Assembly (NCBI GenBank): GCA_021014325.1
Contig: JAJGQC010000311.1
Coordinates: 62,001 to 126,000 of the forward strand
Reading direction: 5' to 3'
DNA: 64,000 nucleotides
From: Plazaster borealis
Lineage: Eukaryota > Echinodermata > Asteroidea > Forcipulatida > Labidiasteridae
Under the pieces are notes generated by a model. It was given only the letters and a program-made list of their open reading frames with translations. It was not told the origin of the DNA and did no database searches. Made by a program: the position numbers and the translations under genes. Positions 1 through 11,254 of the stretch are shown piece by piece; the stretch's first letter is position 1; the number at the start of each line of letters is the position of its first letter.

Positions 1-860
1 TTGGGCCAAAAGATATTCATGTTTCCTGTTACATTTACACTGAAAAATGGGTAGTCAAAATGTTTTATTTTGAGAGTTAAGCTAAACAAAAATAAAGTCA
101 TGTTTTGGGTTTTTTTACAGTTTGGCCAAAAAAAGATACGTCATGTTTCCTATTACACCGGGAAAGAGGTAGGTACTGTAAGGGGCCATTCAGAATAGTC
201 AATGTTAAAACATTTCAATAATTTTCTAAATTGCGGGTGGGTGGGTTAAAAGAAATAACTGAAAAATCGAATTTCAGTTCTAACTTTAAAAACAATATTA
301 ACAAACGAAAAAGAAGAAGAAAAAATACCCAGCTGGCCAAGATCGTCATCATTCCTGACTAAATACAAAGTCCTTTTTTAAGCATGGAAAAACCATTGAA
401 AACAACTGATGTTGGAGACCTTTGATCTAAAATATGTGGTTCACTTGAGGCATTTCTTTGTCCTTCAGTGTATAGATTATATTATGAAGCCATTCAATAT
501 TTAAAAATCTTTTTTTTTTTAACATTGACTATTCTGAATGGCCCCCTTAGAGGTGGGCAACATGTTTTTTCTTCACAGTTGGGCCAAACAAAGAGATAGC
601 CACATTTCCTATTACACCAAAAAAGAGGGGTATGGTAAAAAAAGGTTGGCCACTTTATTTTTTTTCTTCTTCAGTTTGGCCAAACAAATATATAATCATG
701 TTTCCAATCACACTGAATATGGGTAACAGGTGGGCAACATCTTTTTTTAACAGTTGGGCCAAACAAAACAAATTCATGTTTCCCATTACACTGAAAAAAT
801 GGGTTGGTAGGTAGGTGGGCACTATGTTTTTTTACTCACAGTTCTAATTGCAGCAATCAA
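1..860. repeat. Degenerate tandem repeat (about 80-115 bp unit)
   Basis: A unit beginning with (A)GTTTGGCCAAA or (A)GTTGGGCCAAA, followed by CATGTTTCC and ATTACACTGAAAAA, recurs near 1, 119, 577, 672 and 751. Copies are diverged and T-rich, and no protein of known type is encoded. The array is interrupted by a separate inverted-repeat element at 182-545. Confidence 0.6.
182..545. mobile_element. MITE with TIR GGGGCCATTCAGAATAGTC
   Basis: The left end, GGGGCCATTCAGAATAGTCA at 182, is the reverse complement of the right end ending at 545. The inverted repeats run for about 29 bp around a 364-bp AT-rich body with no ORF. It sits inside the flanking tandem repeat, so it inserted later. I cannot assign a superfamily, and the target-site duplication is unclear. 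Confidence 0.7.
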
Positions 861-1348
861 AATAAGCAATGGCAATTTAAAAAAAAAAAAAAATATTGGG
901 GGGGGGGTGGTCTTCACATACTTATAGAGTGTAAAACATGTATAGTTCACATAAAATCTAAAAATAAAATTAAAATATGTCAGTGGAATCCACAGAGGTA
1001 TGTCCAAGTGACCATTAAGTGACACCCCCCAAAAAAACAAAGCAGGTTTCTAATACTCAGCCTTGATTTCATTCTTTCAGTCCATTCAGGCAAAGTGTCT
1101 CCCAACTTGGTTTCCTAAAATGCAAGAAGAGAAGAAGATTTTTTACATCAGTTATACTCCAGAAGATGACCCAATAGTACTGGTCAAAGTACAAACCAGC
1201 TCTTCTCAGAACCACTAAGGCTACTCAAATAAAACTGATCATATATGGTGTCTCGCCCGGTCATCAGCTAAAACTGTAAAAAATGGTTTTTGGGGAAAAA
1301 ACACACACTTCAAAGGTAGGGGTCATGGTTACATACCTTTTCCTTTTC

Positions 1349-1500
1349 CTAACCTAACCCTGACCCTGACCCTGACCCTGACCCTAACCCTAACCCTAAC
1401 CCTAACCCTAACCCTAACCCTAACCCTAACCCTAACCCTAACCCTGACCCTAACCCTAACCCTTACCATTACCCTGACCCTAACCCTAACCCTAACCCTA
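1349..1500. repeat. Interstitial telomere-like repeat (CCCTAA)n
   Basis: About 150 bp of CCCTAA hexamers. A pure run lies at roughly 1385-1443, flanked by CCCTGA variant hexamers on the left and mixed CCCTGA/CCCTTA hexamers on the right. This is the TTAGGG telomere motif shared by echinoderms and vertebrates. It is embedded in unique-looking sequence, so it is interstitial rather than a chromosome end. Confidence 0.9.
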
Positions 1501-1949
1501 GCATGTACATCATGGGGGGGGTTTCGAAACCTTGGGTTGTTGGAACATAGGGGTGTCGGAGTATAGAGCAGTCACTGGGGTCATATATTGGTTTTTGTCA
1601 ACTGCTGATTTATAGGCCAAATTATCAAGAAAGAAACAAAAAAAGTCACCCACGAAAGTTTCAGCTGAATATATTGTCTACTTGTAAGAAAACAGCAAAA
1701 AACTGTCACAGTTATTTCCATCAAGAGCGTCGAATCAGTCCGTTTTTTAGCGAGGTGACAGCGGGTACCAGCCCCATCTCTTGCCGCAGAGTTCACAAAC
1801 AGACACCAGGGAAATTTGAATCTGACCAAATAATTTGCAGGATGCTTAATACTACCATTACCATCTTTTATAGGCCTAACAAAATAATAGGCTTTCTGAT
1901 GGAAAGTACACAATTTTTTTCAAGGTCATTACCAAGTATGACCATACCT

Positions 1950-2329
1950 TTAAAGGAACATTACAGAATTGGTTTTTGCTAACAAACCAGTTGCTGGCAG
2001 TGTAAGCACTTTATATAATCCACCAGATACATAAACTGACAAACCTGTAGAAGTTTGAGACCGATCGGCCATCTGGGTCACGAGAAAATAGTGAAAAACC
2101 GATTACACATTTGCATGTGTTTAACATTGCATGAATAAAACGCTCATGAGCGATAAACTCCAATCGGAAATTAGTTTTATTTATTTCTCATCAAATAAGG
2201 CATTTCAGACAGAAATATTTCTAGGGATGTTTTCTACTATAGTATCATCATCATTAGACCGTGTAAGTTTTATGTAAATCTGTGATCTTAAAGAAAATTT
2301 TAATTACCAGTTCTGTAACGTTCCTTTAA
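1950..2329. mobile_element. TTAA-flanked MITE (TTAAAGGAACRTTACAGAA family)
   Basis: The left terminus TTAAAGGAACATTACAGAA and the right terminus are near-perfect inverted repeats of about 25 bp, both ending in TTAA. The 380-bp body is non-coding. TTAA ends are known for Kolobok and piggyBac elements; the assignment here is inferred. Confidence 0.7.
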
Positions 2330-2399
2330 AGCTAGTATATCTGGACTGGATGAATTGTTTGGCTGTAAATCCACCCAACAGTAATTAAAAAACACTGCC

Positions 2400-3743
2400 T
2401 TAAAGGGATTGTATAAGTTTGGTAATTGGAACCCACTGTTTGTTTCAATCCTATATTATAGTTGTAGATATATACCATTAAAAAAATTCATTTCAAAAGA
2501 TGGTAGCATTTTTGAGATATTGCCGAAAATTTGGAGCGGTTGTGTCTGCCCAGGAAGAATAATCTGCAATTGGAATACACAATCTGAAAATTTGGAGCGG
2601 TTGTGTCTGCCCAGGAAGAATCAGGCACGTAGGAAGATGACTTTAACAGGGGGGGCCGGCTGGTTATATCTGTGAAATTTGCCTGGTCACTCACCTTAAT
2701 TATTAAACACTTTACCCACATCCCCAGATCACCAGAATTGCATAAAATCGTTTAATGTACTATCAGTTAAAATCTGCGATGTAAAACATGAAGTTAAAAT
2801 ATTTAAAAAAGTAAAACTGACACGGTGTAAAGTTTATGAATATGATGGTAGAAACATCCCTGCTAAAATACTGTTCGATGCTATCTTTTTTAAGAAATGA
2901 GCAAGCGCGGACCCAGGATTTTTTTAACCGGGGGTCACAGCGCACACAGGCTTCTCCATTTGTGGCTCAAATGGGTTGGGGTACTTTTGGCATTTTGGGG
3001 TCGAAAAATCAAGCTTCCGTGTGCCTAAACACAGAGGAAAAGAGCACTTCTGATCAATATCAATCGTCTAATTTTACAGGAAAATTTCCTGTAACATCAA
3101 CGAAGGACTCCTAGAAAATGTTAATCCCACGCTGGCTTCACGCATAAGGAATGGGCGCCTCCTAGGATCCCTTCACTGTTGACCCCATACACATACTGTG
3201 TGGTACATTTAATATTTTGGGTGCGGGCGCTCCTCCTGCGCACGTGTTCAATTTGCGTCTGTTGCATGGGCGGAAGCACCGACGAAGAAACTTCAAGATT
3301 CCATAAGCAAATGTATTCAAATAGCCACTTTGTCAATGTGATCTGATTAAATGGCCTACAGACTGCAGTACTATTCCCTCAGAACATATGAACAAGCCAA
3401 TTTATCATCCGGACAATTTTTTTAGGGGGGCCCGGCCCCCCCTCATGTTTTCAGCATGTTTTCAGCGGGGGCCCCCACGGCCCCCCCCCCGGTTCCTACG
3501 TGCCTGAGAATAATCTGCAATTGGAATACACAATCTGAGAAACGTTTCTGACGCCTGAACACTTCTCAGATTCAAATTATTTTGGATAACAACTTATATC
3601 TTTTTCCGTAAACACATTACTTCAAGGTGAAATGTTTCTCAAAATGCTTTATACTATCAGAAGCTGCTGTACTTTATACCAAGTAAGGTTTTATTGCCAT
3701 TAATTTTATGAGTATAATTACCAAATGTATACAGACCCTTTAA
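2400..3743. mobile_element. TTAA-flanked MITE (TTAAAGGGATTGTATA family), interrupted
   Basis: Starts TTAAAGGGATTGTATAAG and ends with a matching inverted terminus ...CAGACCCTTTAA. A second, uninterrupted copy is at 44954-45351. In this copy a segment of about 60 bp (near 2526-2588) is tandemly duplicated and an 885-bp TIR element is inserted at 2622-3506. Confidence 0.75.
2622..3506. mobile_element. 885-bp DNA transposon (TIR CAGGCACGTAGGAA, TSD AGAAT)
   Basis: Perfect 14-bp terminal inverted repeats CAGGCACGTAGGAA (2622-2635) and its complement (3493-3506) are flanked by AGAAT at 2617-2621 and 3507-3511. Comparison with the intact MITE copy shows that AGAAT was duplicated on insertion. Subterminal runs of G and C (2649, 3425-3490) are mirrored. 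There is no transposase ORF. The CAG...CTG ends suggest hAT; a 5-bp duplication fits the hAT5 subgroup, but this is inference. Confidence 0.8.
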
Positions 3744-4389
3744 CAAGCAAGTTCTAGAGCTCCGGTAAATAGCTTTGTCTGCTGCCACCTAGTGTCCTGA
3801 AAGTATCCATTGAACTTACCTCTACTTTGATGAGAATGATAAGAGGTGCAGCCCCGATCAAGCTTTGAATCTACTCCACCTCAGCTGCTGGCCCGACCAA
3901 AACAGAGGTCCCAGTGTCAAAGATTGCCTCGCAACCACCATTGCAGAACTTTCCTAGCGGGGATTTTCTCTGTCCAGCGGTAACCCTGAAGTGGCAAGTA
4001 ACACAACAACTTTGACTCCACGTTTGGGTAGGGGTTGCAAAATATCAGCATTTATAATTTACAATTAACTTTATAATTAAAACTTTCTGACAAAAAATTC
4101 TCTCAATCTTATACTTGGTCCATCTTTCACAAGTTTAGGTTTGGTGAGTCCATATGTTGTATTTGGAAAGTAAGTCAGATAAGCTCTGGATGGATATGTG
4201 CGTAGGTGCTCTCCTTGATCTTGTTGAAGGCCTTAGCAACCCCTTTAAACACATAACATTGAATTTGATCAAGTCATAAATATTTATAATGTGCCACTGC
4301 CACCAGCGTGTCCGACCTGGTTCCTCCAGTCCTACTACTATCAAAATTTTTGGCTCCCGTTTTTTTTTTAAGGGAAAAAAAAGTCTGAA
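3744..4389. other. No feature recognised
   Basis: No splice-bounded conserved exon, TIR or tandem repeat was recognised here on either strand. Confidence 0.5.
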
Positions 4390-5034
4390 AATCTGGTCCA
4401 ACACGTACAATTTCGACAGCTAGTCACCAGATTTGCTCCATTTTTACCACTTTTGAAAATCATGACACAAATTCTAGGAACACGAGCTTCATCCTCGATG
4501 TCTAATGCATCCTTCCATATCACTCAAAACACCATTGAGGAAATATTTTGAAGAAAAAGGACAAAAACTTACCAGATCCCCGAGCGAAAGAGACCAAAAT
4601 GTCCAGGTTGAGAATTTGAACCTGAGGGGGCGGAGCTTCGGCTGTGTGTTGCCGGGATACACAATGCACCACACGCAGCGCTGAGACCGTTGACCCCGTT
4701 GACCTGCACACTGCAGCCGCGGCTAAGTCGCGGCTATTCCCCCTTGCGGACTCACTTCACTGCACGTCCGGACGGGAGACCGCATGCTTATCAGCAATCG
4801 GCTGTAAACACAGTGCGTGTACATGTACATTACTGTACATGGTGCATAGTACATGTACTTTACACACATGTACATGATTGTACAGTGCATTTCATGTCCT
4901 ATTTTTATACGGGGGCCCTTGTGACATGCCTTTCGATTTCCTTTTTTCCATTCTTCTTCGTTTAACCAGTGTCATTTGTAATTTTCTTTTTATTTATATA
5001 GTGCCTTTTTTTATTTTTAAGAAAGTGTTGTGAA
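4390..5034 (-). repeat. Left arm of long inverted duplication
   Basis: This segment is repeated in reverse complement at 7250-7952. The matching parts include a GC-rich core (about 4625-4810) with many CpGs and, on the minus strand, a CTG|GTAAGT-type splice donor context near 4570. The ATG present in the right arm is CTG here. An array of TGTACATG motifs (4820-4885) is also shared. Confidence 0.75.
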
Positions 5035-5294
5035 TAGACAGATTGCGCTACCGATGTTTACGTATGATCACGTGACCTATAGTGGGTATAGAAAAACACA
5101 GCTACACAGTAAAGACATTGGAAGACATACCGATGGTTCATAATCGGCTGTATTTTAAATATATAACTTATTAAAGCTAAAAACGAAGCCCTTTTTATAA
5201 AGTTGAATGTTGTGACATAAACCACATTAGCTGTTTGATATTTCCAGTATTGTACTAAAAATAAGAGGTTTCTTTTGAGAGTATAGACTACGTA

Positions 5295-5669
5295 TTAAAG
5301 GCATCGTACATGTTTGGTAATTGTCAAAGACCAGTGTTCTCATTTGGTGTATCCCAACATATGCATAAAAAAACAAGCCTGTGAAAATTTGGGCTCAATT
5401 GGACATCGAAGTTGCAAGAAAATGATGAAAGAAAAAACACCCTTGTTGTACAAATTTGTGTGCTTTCAGATAGGAATAAAAGGCTTCTAGCTAGAAGTCT
5501 TTTATTATTTTAGTGAGAAATTACCTCTTTCTCAAAAACTACATTACTTCAGAGGGAGTCGTTTCTCACAATGTTTTACACTATCAACAGCTCTCTGTTG
5601 CTCGTTACCAAGTCATTTTTATGCTAATATATATTTTGAGTAATTACCAAACGTGTACGATGCCTTTAA
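5295..5669 (+). mobile_element. MITE family A (TTAAAGGCA..ACACGTTTGGTAATT), full copy
   Basis: A 375-bp element with TTAA at both ends and inverted termini TTAAAGGCATCGTACATG and ...ACGTGTACGATGCCTTTAA. The middle contains a self-complementary segment built on CTAGAAG. At least ten full or partial relatives occur in the window. No coding capacity. Confidence 0.85.
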
Positions 5670-6099
5670 ATGGTATTACTGAGGTTTGAGCGAGCTCAGC
5701 ACGCGCCGTGGATTTTGCGCTATGCACAGTGTGAAGTCGGGCTGTTCCAAGGGAGACCGCGAGAAGTTGTCCGACTCTAGATGGCAGCTTCCCCTTCTAA
5801 TCCAATATTTTTAGGGTGAAAATAAAGGGATTTGCAGCCTCTTCGGGAGAATTTTATTGAAAATATTGGCAGCAAATTCATTACAATGGGACCATAGAGC
5901 TGCTTAAATAACGGCTGATTTTGTGCTTATTCCGCAATTTCCGTGCTTACTGATTAAGTAATGACGGAACAATACAAATCCATGTGAAACGCGCACGGAT
6001 GGCCGGCCGCCTAATTTTCTTGCTAAGGCCTGTGAAACACATTTAGACCTTAGCAAATTGTTCTGCTACAACATAGTATGAAACCTGATTACTACCACA

Positions 6100-6302
6100 T
6101 AAGCCCTTTTCACACTACATATAGCCAATTCCCGGGAAAATCCTGGTATTTTTTAAACCCACCGCCACCCCAGCAACCGTTCTCAATAATGCCAATTTGG
6201 TAACAGGTACTATTTCCCAGGAAAAACCCTACCCTAAGCAGGGTTAATTATTTCACGGGAAAAACTTATTTCCCGGGAAATATATAGTGTGAAAAGGGCT
6301 TA
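6100..6302. mobile_element. MITE with TIR TAAGCCCTTTTCACACTA
   Basis: The left end TAAGCCCTTTTCACACTA and the right end TAGTGTGAAAAGGGCTTA are exact inverses. Both are followed inward by TTCCCGGGAAA motifs. The element is 203 bp and non-coding, and lies in the spacer of the large inverted duplication. Confidence 0.8.
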
Positions 6303-6719
6303 AGTAGCTCAAAATGAAATTGAGCCCAGGCTGGCGGCTTGGGTATGGTCCACAAGCACACTGCACACTTGAACGACCTTTCATTGGTGAACCTTTGATC
6401 TATATCAGCCTGACAACAACAACAGGTGAATGAATGGGCGATACAATGACCGCGATTCCCATGTCTGTTGTTAATCCTTTTGCGTGAGCAGTCATAATCT
6501 CTTAATTGTGGATCTTTATAGTGGTCCCAATCGCCAAGACATAAAAACCAACCTGTTACAGAGAAAAGAATAAACAGATCCACACTGTCGATCCCCAAAA
6601 CCAGATGGCCAACAAACGAAATCGCTTCCACAAAATAAGCCGTACTTTATGATTGAAGTATTAAAGCGAGCGGGGAAACTTATAGGCCCTTTTCTAAAAA
6701 TTGTGACTATTATTTTTAA

Positions 6720-7380
6720 CACTGTACAAGTATGTGTGTATTTTACTAATAATTATTTACAGGAAAACTTTGATTAATACTACATAATGATAAATTATAA
6801 ATCGCGCCAAGCTCACGGCGCCTTACAAATAGGCCTAAATAAGAAATAAAATGAACAAGCAATTCACAACATTAGATAAAAGGGGGGGTGGTGGCTGTAT
6901 AAAACAGAACAAGATTACAAATGGCACTGAGCAAACGAAGAAGAAATATTAATGAAAATACAAATGGAAAAAATCTTCCAATAGGGACTGGCATAACGTA
7001 ATCTCACGACAGGATTGGCCATTGTTGTACTTACGAAACCTCTCGCTGTGGTGTACAAAAAATGCGCCCCGCTTGTTTTTAATTTTACAACGAAGATAAT
7101 TAATTACACTGTACAATTATGTATGTATTTTAATGTTAAAAATTAAAATGAAAACTTTAATTTAAATACTAAATAATTATAAACTTTATTTCGCGCACAT
7201 GCTCACGGCGCCTTAAGAAATAGGCCTTAATAAGAAATAAAATGAACAAGCAATTCACGGCACTAGTTTAAAATGAAAAAAAGAAAAAAAGGGCACTGTA
7301 GTGTAAAACATTAAAAAGATTACAAATGGCACTGAGCAAACGAAGAAGAAATACTAATGAAAATACAAATGGAAAAATAA
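6720..7380. repeat. Diverged direct duplication (about 370-385 bp offset)
   Basis: The block at about 6722-6985 (ACTGTACAAGTATGTGTG, CTCACGGCGCCTTA, AATGAACAAGCAATTCAC, CTGAGCAAACGAAGAAGAAA) recurs in the same order at about 7108-7375. The second copy runs into the right arm of the inverted duplication, so part of the arm exists in three copies. Confidence 0.7.
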
Positions 7381-7952
7381 AGAATAACAAATTAAATCCA
7401 AAGGCATGCCATAAGGCCCCGTATACGATTAAATACGACATGCACTGTATTAGCCCACATGTACATGTACATGTACACTGTGTACATAATTGTGTACATG
7501 TAGTGTGTGTGTGTGTGTTTACAGCCGATTGCTGATAAGCTATAAATAACATCCCAGCCTCCCGTCCCGTCCGGACGTGCAGTGAAGTGAGTCCGCATGT
7601 GGGAATAGCTGCGACTTAGCCGCGGCTGCACAGTTGCCGGGATACAAAATGCACCACACGCAGCGCTGAGACCGCTGACCCCGTTGACCTGCACACGCAG
7701 CTGAAGCTCCGCCCCCTCAGGTTCAAATTCTCACCATGGACATTTTGGTCTCTTTCGCTCGGGGATCTGGTAAGTTCTTGTCCTTTTTCTTCAAAATATT
7801 TCCTCAATGGTGTTTTGAGTGATATGGAAGGATTCATTAGACATCGAGGATCAAGTTCGTGTTCCTAGAATTTGTGTCTTGATTTTCAAAAGTGGTAAAA
7901 ATAGAGCAAATCTGGTGACTAGCTGTCGAAATTGTACGTGTTGGACCAGATT
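7250..7952 (+). repeat. Right arm of long inverted duplication
   Basis: Reverse complement of 4390-5034, with small indels and a longer GT/TGTACATG microsatellite (7458-7520). It retains a Kozak-like CACCATGG at 7732-7739 followed by a GTAAGT splice donor at 7770, which the left arm has lost. Confidence 0.75.
7736..7769 (+). CDS. Possible short first coding exon (unrecognised)
   Basis: An ATG in the context CACCATGG opens an 11-codon frame, MDILVSFARGS, ending exactly at a strong CTG|GTAAGT donor. It lies downstream of a CpG-rich stretch, so the arrangement resembles a promoter plus first exon. No matching downstream exon was found, so this is only a candidate and may be a relic. Confidence 0.2.
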
Positions 7953-8230
7953 GCCGTTTTTCGTAACGTGATGGCTCGTAACCCTCCGGTAGTTCCGACC
8001 GTCGGGAGGAGGGTTACGATTATCGCAACTGTCACAGTTCATGTTCAGTGCCACCTGAGTCATTTTTGGGCATGTTGGGATTTTGTCCCCGGTATACTTG
8101 TGTGTGTAATTCATGGGCTGAAAAGGAAGTTGATTCAAAAGAGGGCACTATCACTCAGCATGATCAGTATCACTAGTCAGGAGGCAGAATCTCCGGGGGA
8201 CAGAATCACCTGCCACACCAGTCACCAGCA

Positions 8231-8350
8231 CAATACTAGTAGTAGCTAGTACAGTAGCAGTAGCAGTAGCAGTAGCAGTAGCACTGTGGCAACAGTGCAC
8301 AGCATAGCCCCATAAATTGGGCCAATCACTTCGTAATTATGGGGCTATGC
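8231..8350. repeat. (CAGTAG)n microsatellite and adjoining hairpin
   Basis: A short run of AGTAGC/CAGTAG units (8240-8281) is followed by an inverted repeat: GCATAGCCCCATAA at 8302 pairs with TTATGGGGCTATGC ending at 8350, with a loop of about 21 bases. Confidence 0.7.
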
Positions 8351-8382
8351 ACAGCACAGCAGTGCTGGCACATACTGCCTGT

Positions 8383-8471
8383 ACTCCTAGAACTATGAGG
8401 TTCGTTCCGCTTGAGACGATAGCGGAACGAACCTTATACTCATACTAGTTCTAGGACTGGGGGGTAGGAGT
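8383..8471. mobile_element. Small fold-back repeat (ACTCCTAGAACTATGAGG family)
   Basis: GGTTCGTTCCGCT pairs with AGCGGAACGAACC, and the outer CTAGAACTATGAG pairs with the distal CTAGTTCTAG region. A relative lies at 29852-29939. Non-coding. Confidence 0.6.
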
Positions 8472-8884
8472 ACTGCCTGAGGCTGTAGCTGTAGAAATAT
8501 CAAATAAACACACAACAAGACACAAGAAGTTCAGAAGACTTCTCTTCATTCATCATGTGTCTTGTTTTTTCTCTTTGGTTTGGCGTTCATTCAAACAAAA
8601 CTTACTCAAAATGCCTGCTGTCTGCCTGAAATTTGCACTCATTCTCCGGCTGGCTGTTTGCTGTGATTAGATGTGAATTCCGATGGTGACACTCCCGACC
8701 AACAACACAGCAGCAACATTTCCATGATTTAGTTGCAACCGGGTTAGTTGCAGAAGTCAATTTTCAATCTGAAGTCTAGTCCCCATTCGTACTTGCTGTT
8801 TCGTGCTCGTTTCTTAATACTAATTTCTACGTAATAAAATTAGTTTAGGGACCATACTAATTCTCTCACTTCTCAAATGAGCAA

Positions 8885-9082
8885 ATGAGGGCGCTAATTC
8901 CTTGTTATTTATTTTTGTTGATAGTTTTCGTCGGCGGCGCTTCTGGTCGAAAATTGAATCATAAAGAAATTGTGTTTACTATTCAGGTTGTTAAAATAAA
9001 ATGTAAAAAACCTATGAATTTATCATCAACATTGATTCAGCATTTTACTGGTCCCATACTGGCGGATAACTTTGGTTTATGA
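8885..9082 (+). CDS. Hypothetical small secreted protein (weak)
   Basis: A 65-residue frame starts MRALIPCYLFLLIVFVGGAS, which looks like a signal peptide: a hydrophobic core of about 14 residues and small residues at the possible cleavage site. The rest is basic and resembles nothing I know. Its end runs into a truncated MITE, and there is no splice or codon-bias support. It could be chance. Confidence 0.12.
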   Translation: MRALIPCYLFLLIVFVGGASGRKLNHKEIVFTIQVVKIKCKKPMNLSSTLIQHFTGPILADNFGL

Positions 9083-9340
9083 ATTGTCAAAGACCTGAAA
9101 AATGAGAAAAAACACCCTTGTACAAATTTGTGTGCTTTTAGATAGGAATAAAAACTTCTTGCAAGAAGTTTTTTTTATTTTAGTGAGAAATTACCCCTTT
9201 CTCAAAAACTACGTTACTTCAGAGGGAGTCGTTTCCTACAATGTTTTATACTATCAACAGCTCTCCGTTGCTTGTTACCAAGTAAGTTTTTATGCTTATA
9301 TTTGTCTTGAGCCATTACCAAACATGTACGATACCTTTAA
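9079..9340 (+). mobile_element. MITE family A, 5'-truncated
   Basis: Contains the family-A interior (ACTTCTTGCAAGAAGTTTTT palindrome, CTCTCCGTTGCTTGTTACCA) and the right terminus ending in CTTTAA. The first roughly 110 bp are missing, apart from a short AATTGTCAAAGACC stub. Confidence 0.8.
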
Positions 9341-10320
9341 GGCCATTGGTTTATGCATTGAGCAAGGACCATGCAGGGTGCTATGGCATGGTGTTAGCTA
9401 GCCTTTAGTCAAGGCGCACCGCGGCAGCCCAGCCCAGATATCACGCATGAAAAAAGACTCTTCTCCTTTTTTTTTTTGGAAAGGTCGTAAAAAAAGTGTT
9501 GGGAACCTGAAAGCCTTTAAAACAACTTTTTCGCTTTTCATTTCCCCGACATATATTTTAGTCATATTTCCAAAATATCTCCAACCCCCCCCCCCATAAG
9601 AATATTACCCTTTTGACCCAGGATGTAGGTGATTTCCATTTTGGGGTAAATTCTCCTCATCACATTTAAGGTTGGGGTTAGGGTAAAGTCTAGCGGAATG
9701 TTTCACTCAGTCTTGGTTTATGACCAAGAGTAAACACACTAACATACATGCATAAGTTGCTTTCCTGGACTCATATCAAGATTGGAATTTATTAACACAT
9801 TCAGCGACAACTTCTGTATTCTGTACAAAAATTCAATGATAAATTTGCAAGTGCTGTAGAGTTTAGACAAGAAGGGAGTACCTTATAAGGTGTCAAAACA
9901 AGAGTATCGATCCCCTGCACATGACATCATCATCCCAATAATCTTGGTTGCGCCATTTTGGGAGTCAATATCCCAGTGTTATACAGCGTAATGCGCATTT
10001 TAGGCAACGCTCCGTCTACATGCTTACCACAACTTTAACGTGTCAATTTGACAGACACTAGCCGCATGGGACATCGGTGCAAAGGGGTCCATACAGTTTA
10101 TTCTCACCATTTAGTAAAATAAAAATTAACTGAAATAAAATAAACAATTAAAAAGAAAGTAAATGAGACTGATTTCTAAATAAAATAAGAGTAAAGAACC
10201 CCAACATACATTGAATGAATCAAGGGATGACGACTGATTGCGTGAATATTGAAGGAGCCATAAAAGTCAAACAAAAAATCTGTTCATTGGTTAAGAACAC
10301 AAGAAAATCTTACCAGACCA

Positions 10321-10516
10321 GGGCCCAATTTCATAGAGCCACTTTTAAAGCAGAAAATATTGCTTAACAATTGTCTGCTAAGCAAAAATGAGCTGGATAC
10401 CAGTCACAAATTGTACATGTGACATGGTAGTTTGGCTGGTAACGTTATTCTGATAAGCATAATTTTGTTGTGCTTCGCTAATTTTTGTGCTTAAGCAGCT
10501 CTAAGAAATTGGGCCC
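10321..10516. mobile_element. GGGCCCAATTTCAT-family repeat, copy 1
   Basis: Starts GGGCCCAATTTCATAGAG and ends AAGAAATTGGGCCC, an inverted pair. The interior is rich in GCTTAAGCA/TGCTTAA motifs that can fold. Related copies: 10542-10796, 20994-21154, 43205-43262, 55122-55420, 57497-57563. Confidence 0.75.
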
Positions 10517-10541
10517 AGGGCCCAAGACCAGTTACAAGACC

Positions 10542-10796
10542 AGGGCCAAATTCATATGGTTCTGCTTACCGCTGAATTCTGCGCTTGTGATCACCATACT
10601 TTGCTTACAGGGCAAGCACCGAATTTCTGCGTTAGCTGTGTAAGCAAAGAATGCCTAGTAACGTTGAGTATGCACGCGCACAAGCAAAAAATTCCCTGCT
10701 AACCTGTGAAGTACGCTTGACGTAAGCAAATAATTCCCTGCTTCCGTAAGCGCAGATTATTTGCTTACTGTAAGCAGAGCCATGAAATTGGGCCCT
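10542..10796. mobile_element. GGGCCCAATTTCAT-family repeat, copy 2
   Basis: Begins GGGCCAAATTCATATGG and ends CCATGAAATTGGGCCC. The interior has repeated GTAAGCA/TGCTTAC motifs. It is more diverged than copy 1, so a separate subfamily. Confidence 0.65.
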
Positions 10797-11254
10797 GCTG
10801 GACTTGATTTCACAAATAGGTAAAGTTGACCTTGAGATGTGTATCAATCTTAACTGCTAAGGGGCTGTCGAAAGTTTTCAACATTTTAACATTCGACGGA
10901 GGGAGGGGTGTCGGAGACCATGTACGACTTTAAAAGGTATGCAAAATGTTGGTATTTAAATAATGGGCATCAATTTTGAAAGAAATTTTTGATAAGTACC
11001 GTTGGGAAGGGGGTCCTGTAGTACTTTCTGTACGACCTGAAAAATGTTGACAAATTTGGAAAGTCACTGAGCAAAGTGTGGTGTCACAACACAAGTCATT
11101 ATGGTGATAACTGACAACTCATGTTAAGATGAATCTTGATGCTTTTATTGCAATACATGTAGTACAAAATAGTTTGCTCGACCCCAATACTATAGTATCG
11201 TCTCTTTTGTCAGGCACTGGGACTGAGTGAAGTAAATTTTGTTCTCAGGTGAAA

